Source: Rhodospirillales bacterium
Lineage (GTDB): Bacteria; Pseudomonadota; Alphaproteobacteria; Rhodospirillales; JAOUPW01
NCBI GenBank assembly: GCA_029879665.1
Contig: JAOUPW010000004.1
Location: 1 to 15,155 of the forward strand
DNA length: 15,155 nt
Reading direction: 5' to 3'
This document shows positions 1 through 7,318 of this stretch, piece by piece (the first letter of the stretch is position 1; each line of letters opens with the position of its first letter). A program made the translations under genes and the position numbers. The notes under the pieces were generated by a model. The model did no database searches, was not told the DNA's origin, and worked only from the letters and a program-made list of their open reading frames with translations.

Positions 1-1
1 T

Positions 2-892
2 GACCAGATACCCGAACTCCTGCCGACACTGAAGAAAGGCGGTCTATTTTTCGTTCCTCTTATGGCACTGACTGTGGCGCTGTTGATGGGCTACACGCCG
101 ACCTTTGTCGCGGTTATCGGAGCTATTGCAGTGCTTGCCGTCGCCATGGTTAGGCCGCGCACCCGTATCGGACCGCTCAAACTGATAGGAGTGTTGAGCG
201 AGACCTGCTACCGCATGGTGCCGGTGGCCGGTGCCTGTGCCGCCGCCGGGCTGGTGATAGGCGGCATCACCATGACCGGGCTGGCTGGCAAGCTCGCCCA
301 TCTGGTCTATGGCATCACGGAAGCGCAGATGTTGCCGTCGTTGATCATCGCCGCCTTCATGACCATCGTACTCGGCATGGGCATGCCGACACCGAGCGCC
401 TACATCCTTGCCGCCGCCATGATGAGCCCGCTGCTGACCGATTTGGGGATTCCCGTTCTGGCGGCGCATATGTTTGTGCTGTACTTCGCGGTCATGTCGG
501 CATTGACGCCACCGGTAGCGGTAGCGGCTTATGCCGCCGCCTCCATCGCCGAGGACAACCCGCTCTATATCGCCATTCTAGCGGTAAAGTTCGCACTGGC
601 CGCGTTCCTGGTGCCGTTTGCCTTCGTCTACGGCAATGAGCTGTTGATGGTCGGACCGATCTCGACAACCCTGATCTCGTTCGCATCGGCCGCTGTTGGA
701 CTGATCCTTCTGGCTGCGGCCATCGAGGGCCATCTCGATCGACCACTGTCGCAGTGGTTTAGGTTGCTGCTGGCACTGGCCGGTGCTGGGTTGGTCATAC
801 CCGATGTGCGCACGTCCCTGGGCGGCCTAGCGCTCCTCACGGTGCTGTTCGCACCCCGAGCGCTGGCCATGGCCCGATCGGCGCGAAAGTAG
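2..892 (+). CDS. TRAP transporter fused permease (DctQM/TauM-type), C-terminal part, 5' truncated by the window edge
   Basis: This is the C-terminal 296 residues of a large inner-membrane permease of the tripartite ATP-independent periplasmic family, which imports organic acids using a cation gradient and a periplasmic binding protein. The reading frame is open from the first bases, and the ATG at 62 lies inside the protein (in VPLMALTVALL), so the true start is left of the window. The translation is a series of hydrophobic segments. The DctM hallmark GMGMPTPSAYILAA is encoded around 373-414 and TPPVAVAAYAAASIA around 508-552. A further hydrophobic tail after about 650 resembles the C-terminal extension of 4TM/12TM fused TRAP permeases. 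It is convergent with the phthalate-like operon, with a 34-bp gap between stop codons. A carboxylate substrate is likely; a link to the neighbouring pathway is inference. Confidence 0.88.
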   Translation, partial: DQIPELLPTLKKGGLFFVPLMALTVALLMGYTPTFVAVIGAIAVLAVAMVRPRTRIGPLKLIGVLSETCYRMVPVAGACAAAGLVIGGITMTGLAGKLAHLVYGITEAQMLPSLIIAAFMTIVLGMGMPTPSAYILAAAMMSPLLTDLGIPVLAAHMFVLYFAVMSALTPPVAVAAYAAASIAEDNPLYIAILAVKFALAAFLVPFAFVYGNELLMVGPISTTLISFASAAVGLILLAAAIEGHLDRPLSQWFRLLLALAGAGLVIPDVRTSLGGLALLTVLFAPRALAMARSARK

Positions 893-925
893 TCCGAGGT
901 TATGTCGGGTGCGCAGCCAGGTTGC

Positions 926-948
926 CTTATTCATACGCTGCGAATAAG
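926..948. repeat. Inverted repeat at the convergent gene ends
   Basis: CTTATTC (926-932) and GAATAAG (942-948) form a 7-bp inverted repeat with a 9-nt loop. It straddles the stop codon of the minus-strand decarboxylase-like gene and lies just past the TRAP permease stop. It could fold in either transcript and act as a weak bidirectional end signal, but the stem is AT-rich and no T-run follows on either strand, so a classical terminator is doubtful. Confidence 0.3.
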
Positions 949-1895
949 TCCTCGATGGTAAAGAGCTTCTTGGCCATGCCCTGCTCAAACGAATAGCGGC
1001 AGAGCGCATCGATCGCATGTTTGTTCTTCTCGATGCCGTAGGGCCACCAGTCGTCACCCATGATGCGCTTGGTTTCGGCCAGATGATCGACCAGCCAGGG
1101 CAACATATTATAGAAGTAAGCGACCTGGTTCAGTTCCTGCACCGCGTGCTGACGCGAAAGCTCAAAGGCTTTAAACAGGCGCGCGGGTAAATCCGGGTGC
1201 TTGGCGATCAGGTCATTGCGGACACCCAGTGTATGCATGATCGGGTAGATGCCGGATTTCCGGTAGTACTCCTGCTCCGCCGTCTTAACGTCGGCGAATA
1301 AACGCCGGATACGGGGGTCGCCGGCAACGAAGGCGCCGGGCGCACGCGGACCGATGGCGGCGTCGATCTTTCCCTCCAGCATCAACTGCCACAGGGTTTC
1401 GTCCTTGCCGATAAGCTGGAAGCTGATTTCCGGCGGCAGATCGACAGGCACCTTCTCGTCGCGGCCTGGCTCGTCGTAATCGCCTTGAAACCAGTTAATG
1501 TCTTCGGTACGGACGCCATATTCGTCGGACAACATGCCCCGCACCCAAACATTGGCGGTCAACTGATACTCGGGCAAACCGACATTGCGGCCCTTGAGGT
1601 CTTCCGGTTTTTCAATGCCGGCGTCGGAACGGACGTAGATTGCACTGTGGCGAAAGGCGCGGGACGGAAAGACAGGAATCGCGGTATAGGCGTTTTCACC
1701 CCGGGAAAGTTGCAGCAGGTAGGTGCTGAACGACATTTCGGTGAGATCGAATTCGTGATCGACCATACCCCGCAGGAACGCTTCCTCCGGGGGCAGGATT
1801 TCCCACTCGAGATTGACGCCTTCGGCTTTTATGGTTTTCGCGATCAGAGGCCAAGTGCGGTCATAGGCGCCGCAACCGATGGTTAAGGTTTGCAT
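927..1895 (-). CDS. 4,5-dihydroxyphthalate decarboxylase (Pht5)-like / NMT1-type periplasmic-binding-fold protein
   Basis: A 322-residue protein that begins directly with the beta-strand MQTLTIGCGAYDRTWPLI and has no signal peptide. It is therefore predicted cytoplasmic and enzyme-like rather than a secreted binding protein. The N-terminal pattern (GxYDRT, PPEEAF at 35-40, FDLTEMSFSTYL at 49-60) is that of the Pht5/4,5-dihydroxyphthalate decarboxylase group, which shares the fold of ABC substrate-binding proteins. Later landmarks are EKPEDLKGRNVGLPEYQ (95-111) and the WFQGDYDEPGR segment (135-145). ATG 1895 is preceded by AGGAG 7 nt upstream, overlapping the end of the CoA-transferase gene (10-bp gap), so it is the last gene of that operon. 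Known members decarboxylate 4,5-dihydroxyphthalate to protocatechuate. Here no phthalate dioxygenase is visible, so the substrate is unknown. A soluble ligand-binding role remains possible. Confidence 0.8.
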   Translation of the reverse strand: MQTLTIGCGAYDRTWPLIAKTIKAEGVNLEWEILPPEEAFLRGMVDHEFDLTEMSFSTYLLQLSRGENAYTAIPVFPSRAFRHSAIYVRSDAGIEKPEDLKGRNVGLPEYQLTANVWVRGMLSDEYGVRTEDINWFQGDYDEPGRDEKVPVDLPPEISFQLIGKDETLWQLMLEGKIDAAIGPRAPGAFVAGDPRIRRLFADVKTAEQEYYRKSGIYPIMHTLGVRNDLIAKHPDLPARLFKAFELSRQHAVQELNQVAYFYNMLPWLVDHLAETKRIMGDDWWPYGIEKNKHAIDALCRYSFEQGMAKKLFTIEDLFAAYE

Positions 1896-1905
1896 GGTGG
1901 ATCTC

Positions 1906-3129
1906 CTATCCGATTACGCCCTGGGATTTATAGGCTTCGTATTCTTCTTCGCTGAGGCCGAGGAAATCGCGGTAGACGATGTCGTTCTCACCGCCCAGCA
2001 GCGGCGCCGCCTTGGTCACCACGCCGGGCGTCGCGGAAAGGTCGAAACCGGGGAAGTAGTAAGACTGATCGCCGATCACCTCGTGATGCTGCTTGCGCCA
2101 GGTCTTGCGTTCCGCTAATTGCGGATCGGTGAACAGATCGGCGATGGAATTGACAGGATAACAGTGAACTTGCGCCTGTTGCAGGGCTTCCGCCGCCGCA
2201 TTCGATTCGCAGGTTTTTGTCCAGTTCGAAATCAGTTCATCCAATTCCGCCTTATTGGCGCGGCGGGCGTCCGTGCCGGCGAAGCGCGGGTCATCGCTCC
2301 ATTCGGGATGGCCGAGAGTGGCGGCGAGACGGGCGAATTCATCATCCGACCAGCATGATACCGCCAGCCACGCATCGTCCCCGCGGCAGGGATACGCGCC
2401 GTGGGGAGCGGCCACCGGATCGTCATTGCCGGATCGTTCGGCAATCCGTCCGGTGGTATGAAAATCGAGCATGGCGCCGGAGATGAAATCGATGCCGCAT
2501 TCGTACTGGGAGATATCGACCAGGGCGCCCTTGCCGGTGCGGCGGCGGCGGTCGAGGGCGGCCAGAGCCACGGAAGCGCCGTAGAGGGCCGCGACAAAAT
2601 CGATATAGGGGCCATAAAGCAGCATGGGCGAGCCGTTACGTTCCCCGGTCAGGCCGCAAAACCCGGCTAAGGCCGACAACTGCGAGCCGAAGCCGGGGGC
2701 GTTGGCGCGCGGGCCGGTCTGGCCCATGTTGCAGGTGGAAATCATGATCAATCCCGGATTGGTCTTGATGGCCTCTTCGTAGCCGAACCCGATCCGCTTC
2801 ATGACCCCGGGTCGCATGTTTTCGACCACCACGTCGCACCAGTCAAGCAGGCGACGACCCAGTTCGACTCCGCCCGGCTTCTTCGCATCCAGCGTAATGC
2901 CGTGCTTGGAGTCATTGAAGTAGGTAAAACACCCCCCCCTGTTGATGCCCTGCTTGCCGTCCTTGAAAGGCGGATATTGCAAGCGGAAACCGTCGGGACG
3001 GTCCTTGGATTCCACATGAACCACCCGGGCGCCGAAATTGGCCATCACCTTGCCGATCCACGGACCGGCGGCATAGCCGCCGAAGACGGCGACGTTGACG
3101 CCTTCCAGGGCTTGGCGTTTGGCACTCAT
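1906..3129 (-). CDS. Class III CoA-transferase (CaiB/BaiF), subunit with the catalytic Asp; phthalate CoA-transferase-like
   Basis: A 407-residue family III CoA-transferase, a cytoplasmic enzyme moving CoA between carboxylic acids through an enzyme-bound anhydride and thioester. The family pattern is complete: an N-terminal Rossmann-like region (FGGYAAGPWIGKVMANFGARVVHVE, 16-40), NDSKHGITLD (72-81), CDVVVENMRPGVMKRIGFGYE (98-118) and the central TGKGALVDISQYE (198-210). D177 in YGPYIDF matches the nucleophilic Asp position of the family. The start overlaps the stop of the preceding CoA-transferase (ATGA, 3126-3129), which implies translational coupling and a heteromeric enzyme. With UbiD and UbiX upstream it resembles the Asp-bearing subunit of succinyl-CoA:phthalate CoA-transferase (SptAB/PhtSab). 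Benzylsuccinate-type (BbsEF) or another acyl transferase is possible. An in-frame run of eight G (2932-2939 on the complementary strand) encodes RGGC at 64-67. Confidence 0.88.
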   Translation of the reverse strand: MSAKRQALEGVNVAVFGGYAAGPWIGKVMANFGARVVHVESKDRPDGFRLQYPPFKDGKQGINRGGCFTYFNDSKHGITLDAKKPGGVELGRRLLDWCDVVVENMRPGVMKRIGFGYEEAIKTNPGLIMISTCNMGQTGPRANAPGFGSQLSALAGFCGLTGERNGSPMLLYGPYIDFVAALYGASVALAALDRRRRTGKGALVDISQYECGIDFISGAMLDFHTTGRIAERSGNDDPVAAPHGAYPCRGDDAWLAVSCWSDDEFARLAATLGHPEWSDDPRFAGTDARRANKAELDELISNWTKTCESNAAAEALQQAQVHCYPVNSIADLFTDPQLAERKTWRKQHHEVIGDQSYYFPGFDLSATPGVVTKAAPLLGGENDIVYRDFLGLSEEEYEAYKSQGVIG

Positions 3130-4241
3130 GCGCCGCCCTTTTCGATCTGGCTGGGGCGTCGGACCTTCAGCCGTTCGCCGTCAACAATGGCGAATCCGCC
3201 GCAATGGCGCTGGACCTTGCCGTCCGGGCCGGGGAGGTCCTGCCAGAAGCCGCGCGCTTCCAGTTGCGGGTCCGTCGAGATGTCTTCCACCGTGGAAACC
3301 GGATAGCCGAGCATTTCGCGGGCAAAGGCGCCGTTGAGGAATTCGCGCTTGGTCACTGTCAGGAAAAATTTTGAAATTGGCGCTTCGAAGGTATCCACTT
3401 CCTCCTGCGTCGCCTGGGTCGGATCGAATGTGGCCCAGTCGATATCGGCAAGTACGCCCAGGTCCGCTCCCGCTTCGCGCATCCAGGAGACCAGCCCTTC
3501 ATTGGTGCGCCGCCCGGCGACGCCGCCGTAAAGGATAAAATTGAGATAGCCGTCCTTGCACGGCCAGAAGACCCTGTAGCTGGCGCCATGGATGGAACGT
3601 CCCGTCATGAAGGCGCCGGCCCGTTTCGGCAGGGTCCGTTCGATATCCCAGAACGCCGGCGCATGGGCCAGCGCCGCCACCACCGAAGCCTGAGCGGAAA
3701 CATCGACAAGCTGCCCTTCGCCGGTTTCGGCCCGGTGATTAAGCGCCATCAAGGCGCCGACGGCAGCCATCGCACCGGCCCAGCCCCGGGACTGGGGCAC
3801 ACTGATACGCACCGGCATGCCGTCCGGTTCCCCGGCCAGGGTCATGGCGCCGCCGCCGGCCATGATTTCGAGATCGCCAGCCAACCAGCCAGCGCACGGA
3901 CCGGTGCGGCCGAATGGCGTGATCGCGACATGAATAAGGCCGGCGTTGGCGGATTTCCTGCAGTCTTCGTCAATGGCGGCGGCAGCGGAACCCGGCGTCG
4001 CCGTTTCCAGCAGGAAATCGGCCTTGGCCAGCAACTTGACGAATTCGGCGCGTCCCGCATCCGTATCCAGATTCAGGGTCAGGGTCCGTTTATTGATATT
4101 GGCGGCCTGCCAATCCGCGCCGCCGGTGTCGCTGCCCGGCGCCTCAATCTTGAGGACATCGGCGCCGAGTTCAGCGAGAATCCGGCCGGACATCCAGCCG
4201 AGCGCATCGGTACAATCAAGAACCAGGTAGCCCGAAAGCAT
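3126..4241 (-). CDS. Class III CoA-transferase (CaiB/BaiF), partner subunit apparently lacking the catalytic Asp
   Basis: A 371-residue CaiB/BaiF-family protein, at the short end for the family. Recognisable parts are the N-terminal VLDCTDALGWMSGRILAELG (7-26) and ADVLKIEAPGSDTG (27-40), NKRTLTLNLDTDAG (50-63), the ITPFGRTGP turn (107-115) and AETGEGQLVDVS (171-182). At the position where the family carries its nucleophilic Asp, the sequence reads VPQSRGWAG (148-156), with no Asp. This suggests a structural or CoA-binding subunit working with the overlapping downstream gene, which does have it. ATG 4241 is preceded by GGGAGG with 7-nt spacing. The gene sits 27 bp after the UbiD-family gene. 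Phthalate or a related dicarboxylate is the likely acyl acceptor by context only. Confidence 0.85.
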   Translation of the reverse strand: MLSGYLVLDCTDALGWMSGRILAELGADVLKIEAPGSDTGGADWQAANINKRTLTLNLDTDAGRAEFVKLLAKADFLLETATPGSAAAAIDEDCRKSANAGLIHVAITPFGRTGPCAGWLAGDLEIMAGGGAMTLAGEPDGMPVRISVPQSRGWAGAMAAVGALMALNHRAETGEGQLVDVSAQASVVAALAHAPAFWDIERTLPKRAGAFMTGRSIHGASYRVFWPCKDGYLNFILYGGVAGRRTNEGLVSWMREAGADLGVLADIDWATFDPTQATQEEVDTFEAPISKFFLTVTKREFLNGAFAREMLGYPVSTVEDISTDPQLEARGFWQDLPGPDGKVQRHCGGFAIVDGERLKVRRPSQIEKGGA

Positions 4242-4268
4242 TATAAAGCCTCCCTGGACTTTCTTCCC

Positions 4269-5813
4269 TTACCGTCCAGTGCGAGCCAGGCTGTGCACCC
4301 AGCCATGCATAAAGCTTTTGGCGTGCTTGATCTGATCGTCGGTAAAAAAGTCTTCCGGCTTGACCCTGTCGACCGGATAAACCGGACGATGGAAGTCCTG
4401 CTCGTAGCCGTAAGGTACCGTGGCATCAATACCCATGCCGCCTTCAAATTCGGTGTTGGACGCGGTCCACGCCTTGTCACCTGCGGTCATGCGTTCCGAC
4501 GGCATGAAAGTCTGTCCCCGGCCGCCCGGCAACGGATTGAGGATGTCCGCTCTCGGGTTCACCCGGGTGGTCAGGCACCACATGATATCATCCATGGAAT
4601 AGATGTCGGTGTCTTCGCTGACCGCGATGGCGAGGCGCATGCCCTGCGAACAGGACAGGATCGCCGACAGGAAATTGCGCTGCCAGCCTTCTTCGATCTT
4701 GTTGCGTTTCTTCACCTGGATGATGCAGCCGCCCCAGTCGGTCATGCTGTAAGGAATATGAACATCCTGGATGATCCCCGGCTGAAGCCGTTCGCAGAGC
4801 TCGTAGATCGCCGACTCACGGACCGTGGTGTCGATATTCGCATCGTCCGAGGTATGAACACCCAGCGGAAAGATGATCGGTTTCTTTTCCGGCTTGCGCA
4901 TGGTGATACCGGTGACATGGAAAGTTGGCGCCTTATAGGCTTTACCCATATAACCAGCCCATTCCGGGTGGAAAAAGGTCTTGCCCTGAACGCCCAGTTC
5001 CTCGGCTTCAGCGGTTTCATAACGCTTGTCGCGGGGATGGAGATAGCCTTCGAGGACATATTCCGCATCGGCCAGGGTCAGCGCATCAATGGTCCGGCAT
5101 TTGACCAGACGGATGGGAGACCCCTGAACCGCGCCGGCGATACCGATTTCGTCGCAGCCCTTGGGTAAGATGGCGTAATCGAATCCGCCACCGGCGGCCA
5201 GTGTGCATGCGGGCGGAACACCGAAGCACATGGTCAATGGAATCGGTTTGTCGTCCTTGTAATGGGCCGTCATGATCTGCCACATGTGCGAGCCCGGAGA
5301 AATCTGGAAGGTGCCGACATTGCCCCAGCGGAAGTTCATGCGGTTGTAGCCGATGTGGCTGCCGCCTTCGAAATAATCGCCGATCACGCAGGAAATGCCC
5401 GAACCGATGGTCAGTTCGGATTCCAGCGCCGTATGGCGGATAGCGGTGATCCATTTGTTGACGTCAAGGTCATCGGTAATCACATGTTCCTGAACCGGCG
5501 CATCATCTTGGGAAATTTCGACCGGCGCCATGGGGTGGGTCAGGGCATAGGCCAATTTTTTCGTTCGCTCAACGGGTCCGTTCCAGCCGAACATTTTCTC
5601 GATCGTGCCGATATCGGAAAACAGGTTGGTGACGGCGCGCGCATGGGGCTTTCCCTTCACGTTGTTGAACAACATGGGCAGACCGCCATCCAGGTGTTTC
5701 TGCAAACCGGTGATTTCCAGATCCGGGTTGACCTCCTTGTCGGTTTCGATCAGGAGCCCCTGGGATTTGAGCCATTCCAGCGCGGACGGAAGTGTGGTGA
5801 TATCATTCGCCAT
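4269..5813 (-). CDS. UbiD-family prenyl-FMN-dependent (de)carboxylase, phthaloyl-CoA decarboxylase-like
   Basis: A 514-residue member of the UbiD family, cytoplasmic enzymes that (de)carboxylate aromatic or alpha,beta-unsaturated acids using prenylated FMN. Seen in order: the N-terminal region; the cofactor-site segment GYNRMNFRWGN (155-165), where N157 and R162 keep the N-x4-R spacing; SPGSH with H176; DEIGIAG (E222, probable metal ligand); LADAEYVLEGY (248-257); the active-site loop HPEWAGYMG (282-290); FPLGVHTSDD; and the C-terminal VSEDTDIYSMDDIMWCLTTRVNP block (398-420). The loop is unusual: by eye it carries an insertion and shows T279 where one of the two active-site glutamates normally lies. 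ATG 5813 has an AAGGAGG Shine-Dalgarno 11 nt upstream. Its place between UbiX and a CoA-transferase pair favours a CoA-ester substrate such as phthaloyl-CoA. Isophthaloyl- or other aryl-CoA substrates are alternatives. Confidence 0.9.
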   Translation of the reverse strand: MANDITTLPSALEWLKSQGLLIETDKEVNPDLEITGLQKHLDGGLPMLFNNVKGKPHARAVTNLFSDIGTIEKMFGWNGPVERTKKLAYALTHPMAPVEISQDDAPVQEHVITDDLDVNKWITAIRHTALESELTIGSGISCVIGDYFEGGSHIGYNRMNFRWGNVGTFQISPGSHMWQIMTAHYKDDKPIPLTMCFGVPPACTLAAGGGFDYAILPKGCDEIGIAGAVQGSPIRLVKCRTIDALTLADAEYVLEGYLHPRDKRYETAEAEELGVQGKTFFHPEWAGYMGKAYKAPTFHVTGITMRKPEKKPIIFPLGVHTSDDANIDTTVRESAIYELCERLQPGIIQDVHIPYSMTDWGGCIIQVKKRNKIEEGWQRNFLSAILSCSQGMRLAIAVSEDTDIYSMDDIMWCLTTRVNPRADILNPLPGGRGQTFMPSERMTAGDKAWTASNTEFEGGMGIDATVPYGYEQDFHRPVYPVDRVKPEDFFTDDQIKHAKSFMHGWVHSLARTGR

Positions 5814-5857
5814 AATTTGTTCTGCCTCCTTGAAATTCAGTAACGTTTCTTGATGTT

Positions 5858-5882
5858 AAGATATCTTCCGGATTAATCCGGA
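5858..5882. repeat. Two abutting perfect palindromes in the UbiX-UbiD junction
   Basis: AAGATATCTT (5858-5867, 10 bp) and TCCGGATTAATCCGGA (5867-5882, 16 bp) are both perfect palindromes and share one base. The larger one contains the last two UbiX sense codons and its TAA stop at the centre. In RNA it could form a hairpin ending UbiX just upstream of the UbiD ribosome binding site. No T-run follows on the minus strand, so an mRNA-processing, stability or protein-binding site fits better than a rho-independent terminator. Function is inferred. Confidence 0.45.
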
Positions 5883-6469
5883 GCATGAAGTTTAAAAACC
5901 TTGTTTTTCATCTTCCCGTCCCAGCGATGGGCGAATTCAGCGGGAATACCGAATTGGTCGAGAGCCCGCGCAACGATGTGGTTGACAATATCGTTAATGT
6001 CTTGCGGGTGATTGTAGAATGCCGGCACGGGAGGAAGCATGGTCACGCCCATCCGCGAGAGTTTAAGCATGTTCTCCAGATGAATGGTGCTGAGGGGGGT
6101 CTCACGTGCAATCAAAACCAGGCGGCGGCGCTCTTTCATGATTACATCGGCGGCACGATGGACCAGCGTTTCACCGTGACCGGCGGCAATGGCCCCCAAG
6201 GTGCTGAGCGAACAAGGCGCGACGATCATGCCTTCGGTAATGAACGAACCCGAGGATACCGCCGCGCCCATATCGCCGCTGGAATAGGTTTTCGTCGCCA
6301 TCTCGCAGACTTCTTCGAAGGTATAACTGGTTTCGTGCTCGATGGTCTGGCGGCCCCATTTGCTGACGACCAGATGCGATTCAACCTTGGCTTCCTGCAA
6401 AGCCTGAAGCAGACGAATTCCGAATACGGCTCCGGTCGCTCCGGTAATGCCAACAACGATTTTTTTCAA
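5873..6469 (-). CDS. ubiX: UbiX/Pad1-family flavin prenyltransferase
   Basis: Makes prenylated FMN from reduced FMN and dimethylallyl phosphate, the cofactor needed by the UbiD-family enzyme encoded next. The Rossmann motif KKIVVGITGATGAVFGIRLL opens the protein. VAPCSLSTLGAIAAG, the RRRLVLIARETPLSTIHLENM block and MLPPVPAFY follow, all diagnostic of UbiX. I place the start at TTG 6469 (198 residues): GGGAG lies 7 nt upstream, and UbiX proteins normally begin right at the KKIVVGITGA strand. The longer reading from TTG 6487 would add six residues (MPGRYP) and would include the Shine-Dalgarno in the coding sequence. The gap to the upstream aldolase-like gene is 42 bp. The C-terminus (about residues 178-198) runs slightly past the usual end. 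It is probably an operon-dedicated copy rather than the housekeeping ubiquinone gene, and is equivalent to PhtDb in phthalate clusters. Confidence 0.93.
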   Translation of the reverse strand: MKKIVVGITGATGAVFGIRLLQALQEAKVESHLVVSKWGRQTIEHETSYTFEEVCEMATKTYSSGDMGAAVSSGSFITEGMIVAPCSLSTLGAIAAGHGETLVHRAADVIMKERRRLVLIARETPLSTIHLENMLKLSRMGVTMLPPVPAFYNHPQDINDIVNHIVARALDQFGIPAEFAHRWDGKMKNKVFKLHAPD

Positions 6470-6511
6470 AGGGTATCTCCCAGGCAATATCTTAATATAC
6501 GCCGCATGCGT

Positions 6512-7318
6512 TCAGTTCAGTTCCGGTTTCCAGCTTTCCGGGATTATGCCAACGGCAATCCCTTCCTGCACGTAATACTTCCAGATTTTCGAAGCATAAT
6601 GGGCCATGAATTCGGGCGGCGAGGATTTGCTTAATTCGTCAAGTTCCAATTTGGTAAGAGGCTGAATTTCTCCCGCTGTGGCCGCAAGCATCTGGGCGCG
6701 GGCGTTTTCCTCAAACTGGATAGCGGCGGCGAGAACCGAGGGGATGGTTTCCGCGACCAACAAACCGCCATGTGCGCGCATCAGGGCCGCGTTATGGGGG
6801 CCCAGGGTTGCCGCGAGTTCCCGCCCCTGTTCCGGCGTGCGAATCCGGCTGGGATCGGGGTGCACGGGAATGCCGCTTCGCCAACGCACCGAGTCGCAGC
6901 GCATGAGGTGCATTTTCCCACCCTTCACCAGGGTCAGGGCCAGCGCGTTTTCGGAATGGACGTGAGCGACGGCGTTGACATCCGGGCGGGCGCGATAGAT
7001 TTCACTGTGGATGAAGACTTCGCTGGGCGGTTTTACACCCTCCTCGCCGTCCAGCACGCGACCGTCGAAATCAACCACCAGCAGGGATGCTGGCGCGACT
7101 TCGGCCCGGCTTTCCACCAGGGAATGAATCATCAGGGCATCGCGCCCGGGAAGCCGGGTGCTGACATGGCCGTTATAGGAAAGGATCTTCTGCATGTGGA
7201 GCAGACGAACACAGGCCGCAACCTGGATACGCAAGCGTTCTTCCTGATCGTTCCGCAAGCTGCGTTCGGCTACCTTATTCATTGCTTTATAACCCTGGTC
7301 CGTATCCGAAATTATCAT
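6512..7318 (-). CDS. Class II aldolase/adducin-family protein (possible PhtC-like decarboxylase)
   Basis: A 268-residue class II aldolase/adducin-fold protein. Spacing matches the L-fuculose-phosphate aldolase active site: E100 (in KPPSE) followed by H119 and H121 (AHVHSE) and H183 (RAHGG), the catalytic acid and the divalent-metal ligands. The family includes aldolases, dehydratases and decarboxylases acting on aromatic intermediates, such as 3,4-dihydroxyphthalate decarboxylase PhtC and the cumate-pathway CmtD. Because the operon is otherwise phthalate-like, a decarboxylase or ring-product lyase role is plausible but not shown. It is the first gene of the operon. ATG 7318 is the most upstream possible start, since the preceding in-frame codon is TGA. 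Its only good Shine-Dalgarno is 18 nt away and better serves a four-codon micro-ORF. M13 (7282) is an alternative start without a clear ribosome site. Confidence 0.85.
   Translation of the reverse strand: MIISDTDQGYKAMNKVAERSLRNDQEERLRIQVAACVRLLHMQKILSYNGHVSTRLPGRDALMIHSLVESRAEVAPASLLVVDFDGRVLDGEEGVKPPSEVFIHSEIYRARPDVNAVAHVHSENALALTLVKGGKMHLMRCDSVRWRSGIPVHPDPSRIRTPEQGRELAATLGPHNAALMRAHGGLLVAETIPSVLAAAIQFEENARAQMLAATAGEIQPLTKLELDELSKSSPPEFMAHYASKIWKYYVQEGIAVGIIPESWKPELN

Noticed and set aside
893..948. A rho-independent terminator between the convergent genes
   Set aside because: The only hairpin has an AT-rich 7-bp stem and no T-run on either side, so it is listed only as an inverted repeat.
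2932..2939. A frameshift in the CoA-transferase at the C8/G8 run
   Set aside because: The frame continues through the run, with the family motif NDSKHGITLD directly after it in the same frame as the N-terminal motifs.
3588..5168. A 526-codon open frame on the plus strand opposite the CoA-transferase and UbiD-family genes
   Set aside because: It lies entirely antisense to two well-recognised genes, its translation is rich in R, G, H and D without any family motif, and such frames are common opposite GC-rich genes.
6470..6487. A longer UbiX start at TTG 6487
   Set aside because: The extension would include the GGGAG ribosome site, and UbiX proteins normally start at the KKIVVGITGA strand, matching TTG 6469.
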